From: Symbiodinium natans
Taxonomy: Eukaryota > Sar > Dinophyceae > Suessiales > Symbiodiniaceae
NCBI GenBank assembly: GCA_905221605.1
Contig: CAJNDS010002511.1
Location: 208,501 to 272,500, forward strand
Reading direction: 5' to 3'
Length of the DNA stretch: 64,000 nt
Shown here: piece after piece, positions 58,623 through 64,000 of the stretch
Numbering within the stretch: the first letter of the stretch is position 1
Layout of the letters: each line of letters begins with the position of its first letter
Notes under the pieces: model-generated
Seen by the model: the letters and a program-made list of their open reading frames with translations, nothing else
Databases searched by the model: none
Told to the model about the DNA's origin: nothing
Made by a program: the position numbers and the translations under genes

Positions 58623-60378
58623 TATAGTGAAGGTGTACATTTATTATATAGTACGGATTATCTCGATGCTGTACTATAGGGAGAGGGGGAGGGGGAGAAG
58701 GAAGGGGGAGGGGAGGGGGGGGGGACCTGCATCCTGGATGTAAGCAGGCCCCAGCGCGTACCGCAGCGTGACGAGCGCCAGGCCCAGGCGAAGCAAGCGG
58801 TAGGCCATGGCAGCACCAGAAGGTAGAAGGGCTTAGGATTGCGACTTCAGGTCTTTGTGGATGCTTCGCATCTAAAGCAAGTCGGGGCTGGTCCTAGGGC
58901 TTGCACTCCGCTAACCACAAACTGTTTAAGTTAAGTTGAGGGGGTCCTGTAGTGAATCGGCTTTCCACAAAAAATCCACAAAGCCAGAACTCTGCCATAA
59001 CTTACCCACGGTTCCCAAGCCTTAGACTTGGCGAAGAGCAAGGGCTTGAAAGGGTGCCATCCTCCAGTCTCGGACTTGGGACGCAAGGGCCGAAAACGGG
59101 ATTTGGGCCATGTTGGCCTCAGGGCTTCAAGTCTTATCCGGCCAAAGAGTGGCAACTGCAATCCTGGACGACAGAGTTGCCAGAACTCCGCTGAGCTTTT
59201 CGGGACACCAGAAGAGGTCACGCGAGCTCACTTCGTCTTCTTGTCAGCTTCAGGGCGGTCCGTCGGTACATCCTGGGTTGAGCTGTCAGGGCATCCAGGG
59301 AACTCAAAATCACACAGTTGTAGAGGCTGTGCTCCAAAAAAGGTGTTGTTTTGCCACGGCCCTAACCCACAGCCATCCCACGGCGATCCTACAGCAATCC
59401 CTTGCATGGCAGAACAACAAGAACGGCCTTGCGATCAGATGGTCCAGCGTGCCGGATCTTAGGTCCGAGACTGATTCGGGGAATTTCTGTGCGCGGAGCC
59501 AAGCGGCGGCGACAGGCTGCAAGCAGTCGTACCTGAGGAGCTAAAGCTTCTGCCATTTTCAAGCCTCCTGATATCTCCTGATGCCCTTGTAATCCGTGCA
59601 ATTGGAGGCCTTCAGATTCTCTCTCAGATCACAGAGCCAAAAGCAGCCCAAGCTGCCTCCAGAAACATCCTTGATTTTTATAAGCCCTGAGCCTCAAAAA
59701 CCTAACCACCCCCAATCCCCATAGACATCATTCCAAGTGAGCGAACCCTAAACGCTAAACACAAACAGAGACAGAGCCAGGATGCCACGTGGGCATGGGC
59801 CAGCGGAGGGCGCTGTAGAGGACCGGTGCGAAGCTCTGGCAGTTTTAGGGAGAGAGACAGCGGGTGTCAGGTTGCAGGTTTAGGGCTTGGGGGAGGGGTT
59901 CCGAAGCGTTGTTGCAAGTTAGGACGACATGTTGGCTTGTGGCCTTTGGGTTGAGGAGCTTCGCAGGGTCTCTGACACTCCCAACTCGGTCTCAAGATGT
60001 TGCAAACCCTGGCTTCTGACCTTGAGCTTGAGGACCCAGCGCCGGGCCGGGCCACAGAACAACAATGGTCCCCTCAAGCTTTCTTTGGGCCTAGCACCCC
60101 GAAGCCCCAACATCCCAAACCCATCCTCAGATACTCCTGCGGTTCTCGAGCCCTGAAACCCTCAACACCTCAACCCCCCCCTCCTTGAAGCCTCCCTAAA
60201 CCCTAAACCAGGCCAAGGGTCGCAAAGAAGCTCCGTGAGGGTCCAAGCCACACCCAGAAAAGTGCAGCTCCTCGGTGGACCCCTTGAACCCGTGTTTTAC
60301 TTTGGGAAACCCAGAAATGCTCCCGGGAAGAACAAGCACTTCGGGGGCTATGGTCCTGGGTACGGTTGAAGGTGTAGG
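58623..60378. other. no gene recognised
   Basis: Short frames only. A G-rich purine tract lies at 58679-58726, and telomere-like words occur near 59745 and 60190. Confidence 0.5.
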
Positions 60379-60470
60379 GTCTCTCTCTTTCTCTCTTGCT
60401 TCCTTTCTCTCTTCCTTCCTTTCTCTTTCCTTAGTTCCTTCCTTCCGTCCTGCCGTCCTTCCTTTCCCTC

Positions 60471-60514
<44 letters not shown>

Positions 60515-61024
60515 CCCCTCTCTCTCGCTCGTGCTCGCGCGCTCTCTCTCTCTCTCTCTATTCTCATTATTTTGTATTTTTTATTCTTCTTCTTTCTTTA
60601 TTATTTCGTATTCTTATTCTTATTATTCTTATTATTCTTATTATTCTTATTATTCATATTATTCTTGTTATTCTTATTATTCTTGTTATTCTTATTATTC
60701 TTATTATTCTTATTGTTCTTATTATTCTTATTATTCTTATTATTCTGATTATTCTTATTATTCTTATTATTCTTATTCTGCGCTGTTTTATTCTTATTAC
60801 TAATATTATTATTCCTCTTCTTATTCCTCTTCCTCTTATTCTTCTTATTATTATTCTTCTTATTCTTATTCTTATTCTTCTTCTCATCCTTATTCTTATT
60901 TTCCTTCTTATTATTCTTATGATTCCTCTTCCTCTTCCTCTTCCCCTTCCTCTTCCTCTTCCTCTTCCTCTTCCTCTTCCTCTTCCTCTTCCTCTCCTCT
61001 TCCTCTTCCTCTTCCTCTTCCTCT

Positions 61025-61089
<65 letters not shown>

Positions 61090-61146
61090 TTCTTCTTCCC
61101 CTTCTTCTTATTATTATTCTTATTCTATGTTTCCTTCTTCTACTTC
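60379..61146 (+). repeat. 770-base polypyrimidine hexamer ladder
   Basis: In order: CTTT/CTCT units; a long (TTATTC)n block (about 60588-60780); mixed TTATTC/CTTCTT; (CTCTTC)n (about 60926-61027); (GTCCTC)n (61028-61088); and back to TTC/TTATTC. Nearly all of the plus strand is pyrimidine except for the phased A or G of each unit. Open frames across it (poly-Leu, poly-Arg) are artefacts. Confidence 0.95.
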
Positions 61147-61475
61147 TACCCTGTTGCCTTCGTAGAACAGACGGCAGAACAATTATGGCCCATGCATCTG
61201 CTTTGCAGCTGCGGTGTGTTAGGGGCCTGTGTGACATCACGGTGCACCTTAACTCACATACTGCCGATATCTGCCGATGTCAGTCGCGTCCATACTTTTA
61301 AGCTTTGCAAACCAACCTCTACAACAAGCCAACGCCCGGGTGACAATCCCGAAAGTGCAGCTCCCAATTGTTCCATCATACCACACGCAAGAAACCCGAA
61401 ATTGGGGCTTCGGGCTCTTTTTGGATGTAGGTCTTGCTGGTTGGGGTTTCGGGCTACAATCTGGGGCTCGGCACA

Positions 61476-62183
61476 CTACACCATGAACCTGGCAGCTATG
61501 GCTCTGGAGCAGGAAGTAGGCCAGCGACATGGGATCCCAGGCTCCTTAGCTTTCTGGAAGCCCTTCAACTCTCTTGAAGCTGATGAGAAGAGGTCCGACA
61601 TGAAGGAAAGTTGGCAAAGAGAATTACCCACCTGTCCCCAAAATTTGGGATGTGAACCAGTCAGACCACCAACTACAAAGCCGAACACAACCTTCAACAT
61701 CCAAACAGCGTCCGCCGGGCCGAACTGCTTCGAGGTTTTCGCTGACCCTGCAGATTGCTGACGGAGTGGCCCAAGACCCCCTGTTGCCGAAAATGAAGGC
61801 GAATGCCTGCGTTTGCGCATTTGGGGGAGTTCGGTCTGCTCTTGCATGCGTCTACAGGACAGAAGGAAAATATCTAAGGTTGCAGAAACGAACTCTAATG
61901 ACCCATTGTCAACCAACCGCATCAGCTGAGTCGCCGTGGGCACGCCGCGTGACACGCAGCGACTCATTCTGCAGGTCCTGCATTCAAAAAATAGACCCGA
62001 GGAGCGCGTGACCGTGGAAGCTGCACAGGGGGCATCCCGGAAGAAGATATTGTTCAAAGAATGTGCAGTTGGCATTGCGCTGCGCTTCCAGACCAGACGA
62101 AAACTTCGCTGGAGAACTGCTGCTATGCCAAACTTGTCTGCCTCAAAGAGCTCCACTACTCTATTGCAAACACGCAAAGACAT
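61476..62183 (-). CDS. hypothetical protein, 235 codons
   Basis: Uninterrupted frame from ATG 62183 to TAG 61476. It has ordinary composition with no simple repeats and one possible hydrophobic segment (WMLKVVFGFVVGGL). A CRTCRMSRC cluster is present. No family was recognised. By length alone, about 0.1 such frame would be expected by chance in this window, so a real gene is possible but not proven. A plus frame at 62063-62311 with regularly spaced Cys competes at the 5' end. Confidence 0.35.
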   Translation of the reverse strand: MSLRVCNRVVELFEADKFGIAAVLQRSFRLVWKRSAMPTAHSLNNIFFRDAPCAASTVTRSSGLFFECRTCRMSRCVSRGVPTATQLMRLVDNGSLEFVSATLDIFLLSCRRMQEQTELPQMRKRRHSPSFSATGGLGPLRQQSAGSAKTSKQFGPADAVWMLKVVFGFVVGGLTGSHPKFWGQVGNSLCQLSFMSDLFSSASRELKGFQKAKEPGIPCRWPTSCSRAIAARFMV

Positions 62184-63178
62184 GTCCTCATAAACGAATG
62201 AAGCAGGCGGATTCCGCCGACTGTTCAGAAGAGTGTATGGCTTTAAAATGGCCCTACCATGTATGTGGGCTTCTCAACTTCGTACAGAAAACGCAGGTTT
62301 CAAACATCTAGCCTACAGCAGCCACCACGCCTGCCTTGGTGTCGATATACGACTGCGCGGCCGAGATGGTGCGGATGGTTCGCACACCTCTGTAGGCAGG
62401 GTGCAAACACCAAAAAACTTCGGGTCGCCTAGACGAATACATGTTTTTTGCTAATTTTACTTCGTGGCTGCGGACGGTTGCATGATGCAACGGTGCGCAT
62501 GACGCTTCTGAATGCCGACACCAACCCCTCAGTACCCTTCTCTGCATAGCACGGCACAGAACAGGCAAACCGAAAGCATTGAAAAAGGGTATAAGAATGC
62601 AACGATAGAGTGGCATGGGAGGTGCACCTTGAGGTCCCCTTTTTACAGCGTTCATATAGTGTTTATATAGGGCTTACATAGGGCTCATATCGGGTTTACA
62701 TGGGGTTTATATAGGGTGTATTGGTATTTGCTTATTGCAAAATGGCCTTCGATGGGCTGGCGTGCTGACACCTTGAGCTCGAAGCTCGGCTCCTTCCGCA
62801 GCGCTGTGTTGTAGGGATGGGGGCTTCGAAGCTTCTGATGGGGCTTCTGATGCCTCTTAGGCCTGTTTTTGAGGGCTGACCACTCCCCTCCTCTAAAGTC
62901 TGTGCTCCTTGTAATAGCATTGGCCTCCCAAGTCCCTTCCCCTCCCCCTTTGTTTCGGGGCGCAAACACCTACACTTCCCTTTTTGAACCAGACTCTGCC
63001 CAACTCTCCTAAGCCAGCTGAACAACGATCAGCCCCTGCTGTAGCCTAATGTAGCCTACGGGCCTACCTTACACCCACAACACCCACAAACCTGCAATCT
63101 TTCCATCCTTGGCCGGCAGCAGCCACGTGGAGGGGTCACGCCTTGGTCTAGAGTCTTAGCTTCAGGGTTTAGGGGTTC
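62184..63178. other. no gene recognised
   Basis: Short frames only, apart from the 11-base tandem repeat listed separately. Confidence 0.5.
62651..62715. repeat. tandem 11-mer GTTTATATAGG, about 5.5 copies
   Basis: Five consecutive 11-base units from 62661 (GTTTATATAGG, GCTTACATAGG, GCTCATATCGG, GTTTACATGGG, GTTTATATAGG), preceded by a partial unit. Confidence 0.85.
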
Positions 63179-63200
63179 AAAGACGCGTTTGCGCGTCTTT
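63179..63200. repeat. 9-base-pair hairpin with 4-base loop
   Basis: AAAGACGCG, loop TTTG, CGCGTCTTT: a perfect stem directly after a CAGGGTTTAGGGG telomere-like word. Confidence 0.7.
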
Positions 63201-63505
63201 AGGTGCAGGATGCAGACCTGCGTGCGCAAAAACTCACAAGGGAAACCCAAACCGCGCCAAACCCCCAAATCTGCCAAACCCACAAGGCAAGCGGCCATGA
63301 GAACCACAGGTTGGTGTAGAAGAGGGTTACATCCAGCTCCACTCCGACATTCCGCAGCCAAGCCTGGATTTGGGCCAACACGTGACGCAGAGCGCCGAAG
63401 GCCAAGGGCTCGAGAACAGGCCCATCCCAAGCTTAGTGAGGCTTGGGGACTTAGAACCGTATCGAGAGGAAAAACAACACAAAGGCTGCCGGAACTCTTG
63501 GGACC

Positions 63506-63646
63506 GTTAGGGTTTAGGGTTTACGGTTTAGGGTTTGGGGTTTTGGGTTTTGGGTTTTGGGTTATTGGGTTTAGGGTTCAGGGTTTAGGGTTGAGGGTTT
63601 AGGGTTTCGGGTTTAGGGTTTAGGGTTCAGGGTTCAGGGTTTAGGG
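63506..63646. repeat. interstitial telomere-like block (TTTAGGG), about 140 bases
   Basis: About twenty TTTAGGG-like heptamers, many exact, with TTTTGGG, TTCAGGG, TTTCGGG and TTTACGG variants. The largest telomere-like block in the window. Confidence 0.92.
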
Positions 63647-64000
63647 GGACGCAGGCCTGGCATTAGAACGTGTGAGGTCAGGTCCCCAAAACCCTTCTGG
63701 GCATGGAACCGGGTTGAGGCCGGCGTGAAACAAGTACTGAAACAACATTGCCTTCAAGAATGCAATCTTCGACGCCCCTTTTGGGTGCACCCGGGCCACT
63801 TGCAGAGTGCTGGGATCATGATGACGGACGGCCCGAGAATGCCACCAAAACCCGATGAACCGCTGAACCCTCCCGTCTCCGGGCCTTCTCACCGGTAACG
63901 TTGAAGTCCGCGCAGCGGCTGCACTCCTTCTTTACGAAACCATGGTTAACCCCCTCTGGCTCACGAAGCCTCAATATGCCTCAAATCGCAACCCTTGCCA

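Noticed and set aside
60919-61761. 280-codon plus-strand open frame
   Set aside because: The first half is the pyrimidine ladder (poly-Leu/Pro/Val); the rest has no recognisable protein features and is opposed by a minus frame with a real ATG.
1-64000. CRISPR arrays, rRNA genes, plasmid or phage features
   Set aside because: No evenly spaced palindromic repeats, no rRNA core sequences and no prokaryotic gene layout; the tandem repeats are simple or minisatellite type.

Overview
The window looks like gene-poor nuclear DNA of a dinoflagellate, probably of the Symbiodiniaceae type. That is an inference. It rests on dozens of degenerate plant/dinoflagellate-type telomere islands (CCCTAAA/TTTAGGG) scattered through non-coding DNA, about 50% GC with very long simple repeats, short introns with AG|G acceptor junctions, all four well-supported genes lying head-to-tail on one strand, and a nearly identical tandem gene pair. 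Nothing bacterial, viral or organellar is visible. There is no rRNA gene, no intact tRNA gene and no CRISPR array.

Layout. Positions 1-45,000 are almost entirely non-coding. They hold microsatellites and minisatellites, telomere-like islands, at least three families of short inverted-repeat (MITE-like) elements, two perfect or near-perfect fold-back elements, and two different dispersed repeats (about 0.7 kb and 1.3-1.7 kb), each present twice. A tRNA-His-like, probably SINE-derived sequence sits in one copy. A few short stretches have open frames with good splice-site edges and are listed as weak exon candidates.

Positions 45,000-56,600 form the gene cluster, all on the minus strand. Reading from high to low coordinates it contains: two tandem copies of a 289-residue membrane protein of unknown family (54752-55621 and 52354-53223); a three-exon secreted beta-propeller protein with SBBP-type repeats (49710-51860); a class 3 lipase (48441-49666) whose proposed start lies only 43 bases after the beta-propeller stop; and a lone exon of an S10 serine carboxypeptidase (45204-45282). 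The beta-propeller protein, the lipase and the carboxypeptidase family are typically secreted or lumenal, and the membrane pair carries a signal peptide. No shared pathway can be read from the sequence.

Positions 56,600-64,000 return to repeats: a G-rich minisatellite, a 770-base pyrimidine ladder with drifting hexamer units, one 235-codon open frame of unknown status, and a 140-base telomere-like block near the right edge.

Exon joins were worked out by eye from frame, splice dinucleotides and repeat periodicity. RNA data would be needed to confirm them.
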